A DNA stretch of 64,000 nt, taken from IMG/VR virus record IMGVR_UViG_3300009183_000002, positions 18,434 to 82,433 of that record; one strand, 5' to 3'. The first letter of the stretch is position 1. Each line of letters begins with the position of its first letter. Below are positions 7,377 through 16,710 of this stretch, one piece after another. This DNA comes from a virus. The position numbers and the translations under genes are program-made. The notes beneath the pieces were generated by a model, which was not told the DNA's origin, did no database searches, and worked only from the letters and a program-made list of their open reading frames with translations.

Positions 7377-10084
7377 CAGAGTCCTTTAAACATAGAGGTA
7401 AATTCACCAAGAATTTTCTGTCCTGTATTGGATTTGTAATCGGTGTCATCATCTTCTTCCTCTTCTAATCCTAAGTTAAAAAAGCTTGGGGTTGAAGAAG
7501 TAGTGGTTTTAGTTTTTTCACTTGTTGAAACTGGTTCTTCAGCAAACAAATCTTCAACACTTCCAAGAGAAGCAAATGGATCGCTGGTATCCAAGTTAAA
7601 CGCGCCAAGTGCTGAACCTTTACCTGCTTTTGTTAATAGTGTTTGCTCGGATCGATCTACATCAGGGAAGAATTTAGTGTAGAACTCATCTTCTGTTCCT
7701 TGATATCCAGCGGATTGAAACACACTGAATAATTGAGTTGTAGCTTTTGATGTTTCATCTTTAAAATCTTCTGGCCGCTCAATGTATGTAATACCTAGTT
7801 TTTCTTGTGTTGGTCGTTGGCGTTTTTCATTTAGGTATTTAATATTTTCTCGTATTGTCTGTGCAGATCCTGTTCGTAGCGTTTCTTTAACATATTCTTT
7901 TAGTTCGTCAACAGTGCCTTTAAAGTTATCTATACCATAACGTTTTAACACTTCGTCCCAAGTTGACTTGTCATTTGGATCTACACCGCGCAGAACCTCA
8001 TCAGCAAACTCTTCCGGTGTAATAAATTGACCAAAAACTGATCCTTGTTTTAATGCTTCATCTTTAAGTGTTGGAAGAATATTGTTAAAGATTTGATCCT
8101 TTACTTTACTTGCATTAAGAATGTCATCTGCACCGTCATAACCTTTCCCCTGCCCTTTTACTTGAAAGTGCATGCGTGCAAATGCTTGCTTATCATTTAT
8201 GTCGACACCAAATCGATAAGCTTGCTGCGCCCAATACTCATCACCTTTCTTAGCGGCTTCCCAATCAGACCCAACTGTAGAAGCTTGTTCTACATAATTA
8301 CTTTCTCGCGCTTTGTCTCCGGTTGGATTAAAATAAAAATCAGAATCAAAGTAACGGTCATTAGTTGTCTTAAGTTGATCCAAATAAGACTGTGCTCTTA
8401 AATTTGCAACTCGACTAGTTGCACTCAACATGTCTTCAGTTTGGAATGGGTTTTTCTCTTCTTGTCGAATGTCAAGATACTCAACAAACTCATCCATGGA
8501 TTTTGACTGATTAAATCGTGGGTTTAAATAATCGTCTATAAACTGTTTTGCAAAATCAGCATCAATTTTAATTTGTTCTTTTGCTTCTCCTGCTGTATAT
8601 CCAAGTTCCAGATCTTTGTCGTATTTGGTTTTTAACGCATTATCAAACCATTGTTGCCAATTGTATGTTGTATTATTCCTAACGCCTGTAATATTTTGTA
8701 GGCTTTTTTCTAAGGATTCTTCGGCTTTGCCTGCAGATGTCATAGAAAGCAAACCGCCCAGTTCAGTATCTCCAAGAATTGAATTGGTTAATGTCTTGTT
8801 AACATTCATGATTTCACTGAAGCCACCAAGGCCGCTTAACAAACCCAAAGTTGATTCTTTGGCTTTGGCTTTTTTCATTTCATTGATAGTGTCTTTAAGA
8901 ACATTTTGAGTTAATGCGCCAAAACGTTTGGTATCTACCAAAGACTTTTCTCCCACCGCCTGGTTAAGAACATCTTCTAAATCAGTGACACCATAACCAG
9001 CATTGACGTTGTAATTCAAACTGACTTGTTTGTCTTCCGGACGTTCTGACAAACGAAATAAAGCAACAAACTCATCTTCTTTTGATGGGTCCAAGAATTT
9101 TTGTTTGGCTTGCTTAGACCAATAGGGATCTCCATCTTGAGCTTTTTGAAATTCTGCTGCAATTTCTGGAATGTTTAACAGACGTTGTGTTTGAGTTTCA
9201 GTGTTGATACCAAGTTGTAAATCTCTTACCTTTTGTAACTCTTGATCTGTTGGTTTTGTTTCAATGTATTTATTTGTTTGCTCAGTTATCTCGGCAGCAT
9301 TACCACGTAATTGAGGATTGCCTATGCGTTGTGTTGTGTAATTTTGTAGGTAAAATCCATTCTCTCCGTATCGTTCAGTTACGTCAATGTCATCATTTGC
9401 TTTATACTTTTCCCATTCTTCAGCGGCACCAGGGTTTTGAGTCTTGTAATACTCAGGGTCAAAATCACCGTAAAGTGGTTTTGCGCCTAAAGCAGGGTCC
9501 CATGTTTGTAGTTTTTCTGTGCGGTAAAAAGTTTTATACTGATCGGTTACATTAGAAATTAACCTATCAGCATCTATTTCTGAAATCCCTGCTTCAATTA
9601 ACGAAGGTTTAAGTTTGGCAATAGCATCACGGTTTGCAACATAGTCCCCACCTCGCGTATTTGTTGCTGTTGCAACAATAGTATTGTAAGCGTTATTTTT
9701 TACTTCATTTTGTTTATTAAGTGTTTCCGCTTCTTTGTTGAGAAGATCATTATATTTCCAATCTCCTGCACCAGGGATCTTAGCTAATAGATCCGGAGAG
9801 GAGCTTGCATCTGCTTGAAAGCCGTCAGCAATTTTAATGTAAGGGCTATCTGGTTTGTTATATAATCTTCCAACAGCTTTATTTTTATCAAAAAAACCCC
9901 ATTTACCAGCATCTACTTCTGCTTTTGTTGTGTAACCTTGTAGATGCCTTTCGTAAAACGTTTTACCAATAGAATCTTTGTATATTGGATATACTGTGTC
10001 ACCTGTTGGACGAGACTTGTTATTGTTAGTGTCTTCTGGTGTATTGACCCAGGTTTTGTCTACTGCGTTATAGGTTAATGCCAT
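7376..10084 (-). CDS. Large virion-associated protein (902 aa) with internal repeat
   Basis: Soluble, charged and mostly helical, with no TM segment or enzyme motif I can name. Two regions look duplicated: FQKAQDGDPYWSKQAKQKF near residue 290 and WEAAKKGDEYWAQQAYRFG near residue 625, each followed by an acidic hinge and a second helical block. The C-terminus is Thr/Ser/Glu-rich and ends in GEFTSMFKGL. Position in the late operon and size suggest an internal or tail structural protein; this is inferred. Confidence 0.7.
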   Translation of the reverse strand: MALTYNAVDKTWVNTPEDTNNNKSRPTGDTVYPIYKDSIGKTFYERHLQGYTTKAEVDAGKWGFFDKNKAVGRLYNKPDSPYIKIADGFQADASSSPDLLAKIPGAGDWKYNDLLNKEAETLNKQNEVKNNAYNTIVATATNTRGGDYVANRDAIAKLKPSLIEAGISEIDADRLISNVTDQYKTFYRTEKLQTWDPALGAKPLYGDFDPEYYKTQNPGAAEEWEKYKANDDIDVTERYGENGFYLQNYTTQRIGNPQLRGNAAEITEQTNKYIETKPTDQELQKVRDLQLGINTETQTQRLLNIPEIAAEFQKAQDGDPYWSKQAKQKFLDPSKEDEFVALFRLSERPEDKQVSLNYNVNAGYGVTDLEDVLNQAVGEKSLVDTKRFGALTQNVLKDTINEMKKAKAKESTLGLLSGLGGFSEIMNVNKTLTNSILGDTELGGLLSMTSAGKAEESLEKSLQNITGVRNNTTYNWQQWFDNALKTKYDKDLELGYTAGEAKEQIKIDADFAKQFIDDYLNPRFNQSKSMDEFVEYLDIRQEEKNPFQTEDMLSATSRVANLRAQSYLDQLKTTNDRYFDSDFYFNPTGDKARESNYVEQASTVGSDWEAAKKGDEYWAQQAYRFGVDINDKQAFARMHFQVKGQGKGYDGADDILNASKVKDQIFNNILPTLKDEALKQGSVFGQFITPEEFADEVLRGVDPNDKSTWDEVLKRYGIDNFKGTVDELKEYVKETLRTGSAQTIRENIKYLNEKRQRPTQEKLGITYIERPEDFKDETSKATTQLFSVFQSAGYQGTEDEFYTKFFPDVDRSEQTLLTKAGKGSALGAFNLDTSDPFASLGSVEDLFAEEPVSTSEKTKTTTSSTPSFFNLGLEEEEDDDTDYKSNTGQKILGEFTSMFKGL

Positions 10085-10085
10085 T

Positions 10086-10448
10086 TTAAATTGCCAGTTG
10101 TAACGTATCTACCTGATACACAAAGAGGTCTATGGCCTCTTGAGACGTCCAGGTTTTAATTCTATCCATCTTAGCCTGATTAAAGAATTCTTGTTTTGTG
10201 TACCAAGTTTCCATTGGTTCGCTTGCCTTAGACGTATTGCAACGTCGACATGCAGGCAGTAGGTTGTTTCGATTACTAGAACCAGATTTAAACCGTGGGA
10301 TGATGTGGTCTAGGCTTGTCGCCTCGTCTCCACAGTAACCACACTTACAGTCCCAGGAGTCGTAGATAGCTTGTCTAAATCGTTTCTTTGCAAGTTTGGG
10401 AGTCAGTTCAAGGAGCAATGCGAGTGGTTCGTGTTCGCAGCTGAACAT
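10086..10448 (-). CDS. HNH endonuclease
   Basis: 120 residues from the ATG at 10448; a TTG two codons upstream is the only longer start. A complete HNH/zinc core is present: CGYCGDEATSLDHIIPR, then NNLLPACRRCN, giving two CxxC zinc knuckles and the D-H and N residues of the metal-binding beta-beta-alpha fold. Free-standing HNH genes in phages act as mobile nicking enzymes or help terminase. It sits at the 5' end of the minus operon containing the 902-aa gene. Confidence 0.85.
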   Translation of the reverse strand: MFSCEHEPLALLLELTPKLAKKRFRQAIYDSWDCKCGYCGDEATSLDHIIPRFKSGSSNRNNLLPACRRCNTSKASEPMETWYTKQEFFNQAKMDRIKTWTSQEAIDLFVYQVDTLQLAI

Positions 10449-10532
10449 ACTCAATTTGCAGTTATCTTATTTTAATTTGACCTCACACATTTTCAGCTTA
10501 AATGTAAAGATAAAAAAACTGTAAACACCCCC

Positions 10533-10560
10533 TTGACAGGGGTCGGCATGCTGATAGGGT
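10533..10560 (+). promoter_or_regulatory. Sigma70-type promoter for the small HTH gene
   Basis: A perfect TTGACA at 10533-10538 is followed after 16 bases by TAGGGT at 10555-10560, a weak -10. The HTH gene starts 27 bases further on. This is one of few good -35 boxes in the window. The gap between the divergent genes at 10448 and 10588 is only 139 bases. Confidence 0.55.
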
Positions 10561-10587
10561 AGATGCGCACACGATTTTCTTCAAGTC

Positions 10588-10806
10588 ATGACTAAAAACC
10601 GCGAGTGGGTGTCCATCCAGCAGGCAGAAACACTGCTTGGAATTGATCGCGCAACTCTCTTCAAGTACCGTGATGACGGCACCCTGAAGCTTGGGCCGCA
10701 CTTTGCTGCCTTCCCTGGCACCTACTCACGGGATAGTTATCGCTGGAACGTAGCTGCCGTACAGAAGCACTTGCGCAAGCAACAGAAGCTTGCTGCTGCT
10801 GTCTGA
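10588..10806 (+). CDS. Small HTH DNA-binding protein (MerR/excisionase-like)
   Basis: 72 residues: WVSIQQAETLLGIDRATLFK forms the HTH, followed by YRDDG, an aromatic 'wing' and a basic C-terminal helix (VQKHLRKQQKLAAAV). It has the same plan as the protein at 1823. It is monocistronic, with its own promoter and terminator, and is inserted head-on into the late module. Regulation of late or flanking genes is plausible but unproven. Confidence 0.8.
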   Translation: MTKNREWVSIQQAETLLGIDRATLFKYRDDGTLKLGPHFAAFPGTYSRDSYRWNVAAVQKHLRKQQKLAAAV

Positions 10807-10825
10807 GCTACTGCACCACAACTTA

Positions 10826-10855
10826 ACGGTCCTGCCTTGTGTAGGGCCGTTTTTT
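10826..10855 (+). terminator. Intrinsic terminator after the HTH gene
   Basis: An 8-bp stem (ACGGTCCT with AGGGCCGT, one G-U pair) with a 9-nt loop is followed by six T. It lies 20 bases after the HTH stop codon and touches the 3' end of the convergent virion gene. Confidence 0.8.
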
Positions 10856-12638
10856 ATGGCGTGAAAGCATTGCCATTTTTGTCAAACATTGTAAAGTCTT
10901 TCACTTCGATGTATGCTGTCGGGACGTTGAATAACTTTTGAAGGATTGGGGCAAGTGACGGGGATTGACAGTTGTAAGGAGGGACATCCATTGTGGATAA
11001 TGCTCGCCTGGCAATACTAAAGGCGTATGCTTCTTTCTGTTCGCCTTCAGTGCTATCAACTAAGTTTTGCTCCCACTCAACCATGCTTCCCATCCCTAGG
11101 GGAAAATCAGAAGGTTCTGGGGGAAACACACCATCTTTAAACTTAAGAGCATAAATATGTTTGCAGTAACGCATCTCATCCAACAAAGGAGTCCAGTTGT
11201 CAGTAAGAGAAGTGATCTGATCCTGTGTTGAAGAATAATCATTATATGTAGGCATGCCTTCTGCTGTAGAACCTTGCGAACTAATTGCGTTTTGACTTCG
11301 TAAGTACGTTGCACCAAAATCCCTGTATATGCCGGGATTATCCCTGTTTGAATTAACAAGCGTTACGTTGTTAATGGACGTTGAGATTGGTGGTGTAAAG
11401 CCCTGTGGGGCATACACGGTGGTTGTTTTATTAACCCCGTTAGTTGTCATTGCTGCGTTAGATACTACCTCAGTTGCTTGAAAGATTTTGGTAACGCCTG
11501 GATTAAGTATGGACCCTGTACCAGCGTTGACTAATACTTCATACCTAAAGCTAACTCCTGGATTGACTGCAAGCACTTGAAAAACACCATCAGCTATTCC
11601 ACCGGTAGTACCTTCAACATAGACAAAGCTATTCAATAAGGGCGGAACACTGGTGCTAACCGTGACTGACGAAGCACTGGCTGTGATCGCATCAAAAAGA
11701 ATCGGAGTAGAAAGCACTGCCTGTGTAGTTGTTTCAAAACGACCTGGCTTAACCGATGCAATACTGGTCCGGGGATAAAACTTTTTGGTTCCAGTGGCAG
11801 CAGCAACGTCCAACATGAAGCTGTATTCGCGGTGTGTAAAGTCTTGACAAGAGCACGCAAAACGAGCGCCCGTAATTAAAAACCTACCTACAGTAAAAGG
11901 AACCGGCGAAGGTGTAATGTACTCCTTGTCGGGACTAATGTAGATAGAACCTGCTTTTTTAACTGTTAGTATCCCAGAAAAAGGATCTGTGTTTACCAAG
12001 ACAGCTTGTACATAGCCGTAGCGTTTCTGAGTGGCTGGGTCAATGGTATTTGCTGTGATGATATCGCCGTTTTCTACAATGATGCGATCTTCAAGTATCT
12101 CACTATCTAACGGCTTCAAGCCTGTGGCTTGCCCTGGTACAGCACTATAAAAAGGAGGAGGTAAGGGATTGGCAGCACTCCAATTACCCGCAAGTTTTAC
12201 GTACCAATTCTGAGAATCAGATGTGATGTATTGAATGGAAAGTGTGTCACTAGATATTGGATCAGTTAATTTATCAGTTCTTGTAGAGCCTGCATATCTC
12301 CATAAGGCCCAGTGCATACCAAGCTCTCGGTTGGTTGTTGGATAACCAACAAATACTCCTGATACAACAGGGTTTGGATTTGTTGTTGAACTAGGTGTGC
12401 CCTCTGGTACAGGCAGCTGATAACTAAAACGATAAGAATAATCGTTGTCATAGGTACTGGCTGTTGCCAGTTCATATCCCCTACGCCATCTAGCCCAAGC
12501 TGATTCCCTATTGACTGTACTTATAGAACCAGGTACTGAACCTTTGGAGAACTCTGTTGTGATTGGAGATATGATGTTTGGCTGGAAGTTTTCAACCTTG
12601 CCAAACGATCCAAAAGAGTTCCCGCCATTAGGCGACAT
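10854..12638 (-). CDS. Virion structural protein (594 aa)
   Basis: Beta-rich and Ser/Thr/Gly-rich with many aromatic residues, as expected for a tail or capsid protein. A Cys-containing segment, RFACSCQDFTHREYSFMLDV, sits at about residues 260-280 and resembles a SWIM-type CxC followed by a His. The N-terminus (FQPNIISPITTEFSKGS) and the mid-region SAWARWRRGYEL look conserved rather than random. It is close to the next gene (2-base gap). Precise role unknown. Confidence 0.75.
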   Translation of the reverse strand: MSPNGGNSFGSFGKVENFQPNIISPITTEFSKGSVPGSISTVNRESAWARWRRGYELATASTYDNDYSYRFSYQLPVPEGTPSSTTNPNPVVSGVFVGYPTTNRELGMHWALWRYAGSTRTDKLTDPISSDTLSIQYITSDSQNWYVKLAGNWSAANPLPPPFYSAVPGQATGLKPLDSEILEDRIIVENGDIITANTIDPATQKRYGYVQAVLVNTDPFSGILTVKKAGSIYISPDKEYITPSPVPFTVGRFLITGARFACSCQDFTHREYSFMLDVAAATGTKKFYPRTSIASVKPGRFETTTQAVLSTPILFDAITASASSVTVSTSVPPLLNSFVYVEGTTGGIADGVFQVLAVNPGVSFRYEVLVNAGTGSILNPGVTKIFQATEVVSNAAMTTNGVNKTTTVYAPQGFTPPISTSINNVTLVNSNRDNPGIYRDFGATYLRSQNAISSQGSTAEGMPTYNDYSSTQDQITSLTDNWTPLLDEMRYCKHIYALKFKDGVFPPEPSDFPLGMGSMVEWEQNLVDSTEGEQKEAYAFSIARRALSTMDVPPYNCQSPSLAPILQKLFNVPTAYIEVKDFTMFDKNGNAFTP

Positions 12639-12640
12639 CG

Positions 12641-13426
12641 TTAGAAGAAGCCGCCTTGAGCGATTACGTGGGCTCCAGGAATGTATCCAGAAACGTTGGG
12701 ACCATCAGGAAACACACCAACGTAAATGCGGTCGCCACGCTCCAGGTAGATACCTTTGTTGCGTAGTGGTGCAGTTGTCCCTAGACCGTTGGTGTTACCC
12801 GCGCTAACACTAGGAACAGCAAGCTGAGGCATCACATCAGAGCAATCGACAATTCCGCTGTTGGCAGGGATTGTTTTAGCAAATAAAACTTTGTAGTCAC
12901 CAGAGCCAGGGATAGGAACGGTTGTACCACGTGTCTGGTAAAACACAAAGGTTGCGGCAGGTTGATTCCCATAGGCAATACCTTGGTACAGAAAACCTGT
13001 AGCTGTGCCACCTGAGTAATTCAGTGCACTGTTGATGCCGGTAAGAGTGGTAGCACCTGTGTAGGTATAGTAACCGTAACCACTGAAGGGAGCCCCGCCA
13101 CCAGTCAGCGCTCCAGTAGTGGAGATAAGAACAATCTGCCCGCTGACAAGGGAGATTGGGGTACCTGACGTTGCGGTACTAACGGTGTAGTCAGGAGCGC
13201 GATAAGAATCATTACGCGTAATGGTAATGGAATCAACTACGCCACCACTATTATTGTCTTCACTTAACTCCGCGTCCATGTCAACCAGGATCGAAGGAGC
13301 TTGGCCGCCTTGTACGAATAACGTATTGGTAGCAGCACTGCCTACAGTCTGTGTAGTAACACGGACTGAATCAAATAGGGGACGGTCAACCAATAGCGGT
13401 TGCTTGTTGGTAGAGGTTGATGACAT
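12641..13426 (-). CDS. Virion structural protein (261 aa)
   Basis: A Ser/Thr/Gly-rich beta-type protein starting MSSTSTNKQPLLVDRPLFDS and ending in VIAQGGFF. There are no cysteines in the core and no catalytic motif. An AGGA sequence sits a few bases upstream of the ATG. Its placement directly before the 594-aa structural gene suggests a small capsid/tail accessory protein. I recognise the N-terminal pattern from cyanophage structural clusters but not the function. Confidence 0.7.
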   Translation of the reverse strand: MSSTSTNKQPLLVDRPLFDSVRVTTQTVGSAATNTLFVQGGQAPSILVDMDAELSEDNNSGGVVDSITITRNDSYRAPDYTVSTATSGTPISLVSGQIVLISTTGALTGGGAPFSGYGYYTYTGATTLTGINSALNYSGGTATGFLYQGIAYGNQPAATFVFYQTRGTTVPIPGSGDYKVLFAKTIPANSGIVDCSDVMPQLAVPSVSAGNTNGLGTTAPLRNKGIYLERGDRIYVGVFPDGPNVSGYIPGAHVIAQGGFF

Positions 13427-13443
13427 TTACTTCTTCCTGTATT

Positions 13444-13463
13444 CAGCCTTTTATGCTAGGCTG
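13444..13463. repeat. Inverted repeat between divergent genes
   Basis: CAGCCT (13444-13449) pairs with AGGCTG (13458-13463) around an 8-base loop, then GTTTTG. It lies in the 61-base gap between the virion gene (13426) and the divergent HNH-like gene (13488). It could be an operator or a leader hairpin. Confidence 0.4.
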
Positions 13464-13487
13464 GTTTTGTTCACTGAGCCCATTCTA

Positions 13488-14078
13488 ATGGACAACATTT
13501 TTACTTGCTCAAAATGCGGCCAGCCATTCTCTAGTGCTTGGCCGTCTTCCGTTCGTCATCGTCTAAGAAAAAACGGAAAAATCTTCTGTTCTAAAAGCTG
13601 TGCAGCAATCACACATGGTGCGTGGCTTGTTACTGATGAGTTTAATTCTGAGTATAGAGCTTGGCAAGCAATGAAATCTCGTTGTAATTGTAAGGGCAAT
13701 ACTTACTACGAGCGTTATGGTGGCCGTGGAATTACCTACGATCCCAGCTGGGATGATTTTAAAACTTTTTTAAAAGATATGGGGCCGAAAGAAAATGCAA
13801 AATTAGAGCTAGAAAGAATTGATAATGATAAAAACTACTGTAAAGAAAACTGTCGTTGGGCTACACATAAAGAACAGACTCGCAACAGAGGAGGAAAACG
13901 TGCGACAAGACTTTACACATTTGAAGGAAAAACAATGTGTATTGCCGATTGGGCAAAAGAGATTGGCATCAGTCCTCAGTCAATGCAAAAACGTCTAAAC
14001 AATAACTGGCCTTTGGAAAAAGCTTTTTGTAAAGAACGACGCGATGGCAAAGGAAGTAAACAAGTAAAACCTAGGTAA
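13488..14078 (+). CDS. HNH-like/homing-endonuclease-type protein with zinc ribbon and C-terminal HTH
   Basis: 196 residues from the ATG at 13488. N-terminal zinc ribbon (CSKCGQPF, then CSKSC), central AWQAMKSRCNCKGNTYYERY with GGRGITYDP, then ELERIDNDKNYCKENCRWAT, the family signature shared with the gene at 6577. The C-terminal 55 residues (CIADWAKEIGISPQSMQKRL) form an HTH used by mobile nucleases for target binding. It stands alone on the plus strand inside the minus-strand late module, as expected for a mobile gene. Confidence 0.75.
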   Translation: MDNIFTCSKCGQPFSSAWPSSVRHRLRKNGKIFCSKSCAAITHGAWLVTDEFNSEYRAWQAMKSRCNCKGNTYYERYGGRGITYDPSWDDFKTFLKDMGPKENAKLELERIDNDKNYCKENCRWATHKEQTRNRGGKRATRLYTFEGKTMCIADWAKEIGISPQSMQKRLNNNWPLEKAFCKERRDGKGSKQVKPR

Positions 14079-14090
14079 AAGTTACGTACT

Positions 14091-14351
14091 TTACCTGCCG
14101 AAACCTGACATGGCATCCGTAAATCCTTTGGGCAACTGGATGCCAGCCATCAGTGCTCCTTCAGGATTGTTTTGTAATGCAAGGAACTGTTGAAAGTATT
14201 CACCCGCATCGCTACCAGGTTTAAACTTAAACCTTTTGTTGCTCATGTAAGTGAGCTTATCCTGGGGCGATAAATTGCTATCACTAAGACCAGCTGAGTA
14301 CACCTCCCCAGGTAGGTAAGCGGTGTCTAGATATTCGTTAAATCTAGCCAT
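14091..14351 (-). CDS. Small structural-module protein
   Basis: 86 residues (MARFNEYLDTAYLPGEVYSA), helical, ending in a Gly/Phe C-terminus. It directly follows the tail lysozyme gene with a two-base gap. The downstream HNH-like gene is convergent, 12 bases away. No domain recognised. Confidence 0.65.
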   Translation of the reverse strand: MARFNEYLDTAYLPGEVYSAGLSDSNLSPQDKLTYMSNKRFKFKPGSDAGEYFQQFLALQNNPEGALMAGIQLPKGFTDAMSGFGR

Positions 14352-14353
14352 AG

Positions 14354-15010
14354 TTAAAAACGCATGGGGTTAATGATGGACGGAACAAGCGATTTTATTA
14401 GTGCACTTTTCATGTCACCCAACAAAGACGAGGCTTGTTGATTGACAGCGTCAAGGCCAGGCTTGGAGGCCAGGCCAAGTGCTGCACCAAGGACTTCTTC
14501 CACGGAACGACGATCAGCTGATACAGGTGGCGGTGCCATAGGACCTGCTGCTTGTCCATCCAAGCCAAGACTGTTAAGTTGCCCAAGTACGTTGCGTGCT
14601 GCCTTAAAACGATTTTCGTCTTTAGGATCACCAGCTCTTTCAAAGTCACGCCTGAATACCAACGCAGATTGCTCTGGTGATACCGCACCACGCAATGATT
14701 CAAGCGAACTTCTTTCCGGACCTTCTAACTCACTAATTAAAAAGTCTGCTTGCAAAGAGGGATCGCCTGGATCTTTTTTCCTTTGCTTAGCAAAGTTTAC
14801 AAGATTAGCTTGCCTCCCACCGGTCCATTGCGCAAAACCATAACCGCCTTTGCCAAGGGGATTACCAACTGCACCGCCTTCATTTACACGCGGATTAAAA
14901 CCAGACTCTTGCGAAAAGTTACCAAGCACACCAGCAATCTGGGAATTGGTTAACTTAAGTCTTTCTTTTAGTTGCCGCGCAACAAGTGCTGCGTTGGGGT
15001 TGATGGTCAT
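14354..15010 (-). CDS. Phage tail lysozyme-type peptidoglycan hydrolase
   Basis: 218 residues. The first 90 match the phage tail lysozyme domain: KLTNSQIAGVLGNFSQESGF, then a Gly-rich loop and GGYGFAQWTGGRQANLVNFA, with the catalytic Glu in SQESG. Such domains make a local hole in peptidoglycan during DNA entry. The remaining residues are helical, rich in Ala/Leu, and may anchor the enzyme in the virion. Confidence 0.85.
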   Translation of the reverse strand: MTINPNAALVARQLKERLKLTNSQIAGVLGNFSQESGFNPRVNEGGAVGNPLGKGGYGFAQWTGGRQANLVNFAKQRKKDPGDPSLQADFLISELEGPERSSLESLRGAVSPEQSALVFRRDFERAGDPKDENRFKAARNVLGQLNSLGLDGQAAGPMAPPPVSADRRSVEEVLGAALGLASKPGLDAVNQQASSLLGDMKSALIKSLVPSIINPMRF

Positions 15011-15017
15011 TGGCGCT

Positions 15018-15140
15018 CTATCCTCTTTCTCCTACCCAGTTTGATTCAGCTTTGAGACCAGGGGTAAAGACTGTTTGGGAAACCAGGAACAGACTTACGG
15101 TAGTAGCAAGACGCTTAACAAACTTAGGGCAGAGAATCAT
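15018..15140 (-). CDS. Possible 40-aa protein with signal peptide
   Basis: An ATG frame of 40 codons lies in the 234-base gap upstream of the tail lysozyme and ends eight bases before its start. It encodes a basic start, a hydrophobic core (TVSLFLVSQTVFT) and an Ala-x-Ala-like site (GLKAES), so it looks like a cleavable signal peptide with almost no mature part. There is no clear ribosome-binding site. The rest of the gap (15141-15244) shows nothing convincing. Confidence 0.3.
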   Translation of the reverse strand: MILCPKFVKRLATTVSLFLVSQTVFTPGLKAESNWVGERG

Positions 15141-15244
15141 CGGTTTAATGCAACAACACTGGTCACCGTGAATCAAAAAGATTCGTCATCCAGTAGGTGG
15201 GCTTACGTGCAGAACACTGCCAAGTGATCTTAGTCTATCAAAGG

Positions 15245-16249
15245 TTACTTGATGCGTTGGTTGTACGCCTGACGCAGGAGACCTCTCGTCGTTTCATCAA
15301 TATTTGCAAATTTAGCATTTGCTTTCACTGGGTTTGTCCAGTAGTCCGTGATGTTAGCTGGTAATGTTTCACTAAATGCACCAGGAGCAACCGCAGACCC
15401 TACTGTGGCTGGATTAAAGCCTGTAATAGCAACTTGCGGTGCGCTGGCTCCATAGTTCATCTCAATGCCTGGCATGGCGCTTGCTGCGGGCATTGCAAAG
15501 GAACTGGCGGGCATCTTACCAATGATCCCTGTGATAGGGCTTAGGTTTTGGAATGCTGTGGCTACGTCAGAATAACCGGTCTGCCCAGGCTTCATCTTGG
15601 CTGCCAACTGTGGGTTGGTTTGCGCCCAGATTTGCATTCCAATCTTTTCTCTTTCATCACCCGTAGCAGCGTTGTACTGCTTGGACAGTTCCGCAACCTG
15701 GTACTTTTTGAACAGAGGATCCTGCTCAGTTAGTTGCCGGGCACGTTCTTTTTCTGCTGCGTAGGCACGATCAGCAATTCCGCTATTATCTGTATTTGTT
15801 TTAGGAAAATATTTACCAACAGCTTGAGCGCTTTGTACTAAATCTGAACCAGTCACAGGTTTGCTTGGATCAAAGCCAGGGGGGTTATATTGCCCCAACC
15901 GTACACCACCCGAAGATGATGACAACGGATTTTGCCCACCCGTAAGACTGTTTACCAAACGTGCGGGGGCAGAGAGTGCTTCTCTAACACGATCAGTAAA
16001 TAATTGGCCTTGAGGTGTTTTACGAAAGCCGGTCCAAGCGTTTGCACCAGCATTAAGAAGTGATGCATAAACACTTGATTGGCCAAGAGTATTTACGAGA
16101 CCACCAACTCCTCCAGCACCGCTTCCCGATCCACCAGGGGCTGCTCTTCCTGCAGACACAGAAGAAGGAGCACCGGCCTGTGTTCTTAACCTATCCATAC
16201 GAATATCGTATGAACTGGGAGAATTTCGACCAACAGTTACATTAGCCAT
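15245..16249 (-). CDS. Virion-associated protein (334 aa)
   Basis: I chose the ATG at 16249, which shares a base with the upstream stop (TAATG). Gly/Ser/Ala-rich N-terminus, a helical charged middle (AYAAEKERARQLTEQDPLFK), and a Pro/Ala-rich C-terminal part ending TTRGLLRQAYNQRIK. The composition fits an internal head or ejection protein. No enzymatic motif seen. Confidence 0.65.
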   Translation of the reverse strand: MANVTVGRNSPSSYDIRMDRLRTQAGAPSSVSAGRAAPGGSGSGAGGVGGLVNTLGQSSVYASLLNAGANAWTGFRKTPQGQLFTDRVREALSAPARLVNSLTGGQNPLSSSSGGVRLGQYNPPGFDPSKPVTGSDLVQSAQAVGKYFPKTNTDNSGIADRAYAAEKERARQLTEQDPLFKKYQVAELSKQYNAATGDEREKIGMQIWAQTNPQLAAKMKPGQTGYSDVATAFQNLSPITGIIGKMPASSFAMPAASAMPGIEMNYGASAPQVAITGFNPATVGSAVAPGAFSETLPANITDYWTNPVKANAKFANIDETTRGLLRQAYNQRIK

Positions 16250-16710
16250 TACCGCCAAACCTCATGAAGATAGATACGTGAACCCACTGCCGTGTCAGCG
16301 GGGCCAGGGAGTGCCTGGATAAATTCAGCGCCAGAGCGCTCATAACGATAACGAGCTTGGTACGGATCCTTGTAGTTAGGTACGTAAAGGATACCGGCAA
16401 GACGGTTGGTTTCGTAAAGATAAATCTCGTCCCAAACCTTGAGTGCTTCCCTAGCATTACTTGATCGAATAGTACGATCAACGTCACCAGCAATGTTCTC
16501 AATACGAGTAGAAGGCGAAGTCGCTACCTCAGTCTTTTTTTCTGCGGTATCACAGCGTCCGATTTGAATAGCAATCTTGTCATAGAAGTATGAATCCGGA
16601 ATCGTATTCATACCTTCTTCCAGACGGGCGTAGTCGCCCGCTGGAACAGACACAGTGAAGTACCCCAAATGGTACCTAACTCTGCTCTTGTCGAAATCCG
16701 ACAGCTGCAC
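16249..16710 (-). CDS. Head-tail or virion connector-type protein
   Basis: 153 residues from a GTG preceded by a good ribosome-binding site (AAGGAG about eight bases upstream). It starts with QLSDFDKSRVRYHLGYF and carries regularly spaced charged helices, then YLYETNRLAGILYVPNYKDP. The pattern and length resemble head-completion proteins, but this assignment is an inference. It is coupled to the 334-aa gene. Confidence 0.6.
   Translation of the reverse strand: MQLSDFDKSRVRYHLGYFTVSVPAGDYARLEEGMNTIPDSYFYDKIAIQIGRCDTAEKKTEVATSPSTRIENIAGDVDRTIRSSNAREALKVWDEIYLYETNRLAGILYVPNYKDPYQARYRYERSGAEFIQALPGPADTAVGSRIYLHEVWR

Noticed and set aside
13221-13487. Longer N-terminus of the HNH-like gene at 13488
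   Set aside because: The extension overlaps the opposite-strand structural gene and lacks the zinc-ribbon start, which begins at 13488.
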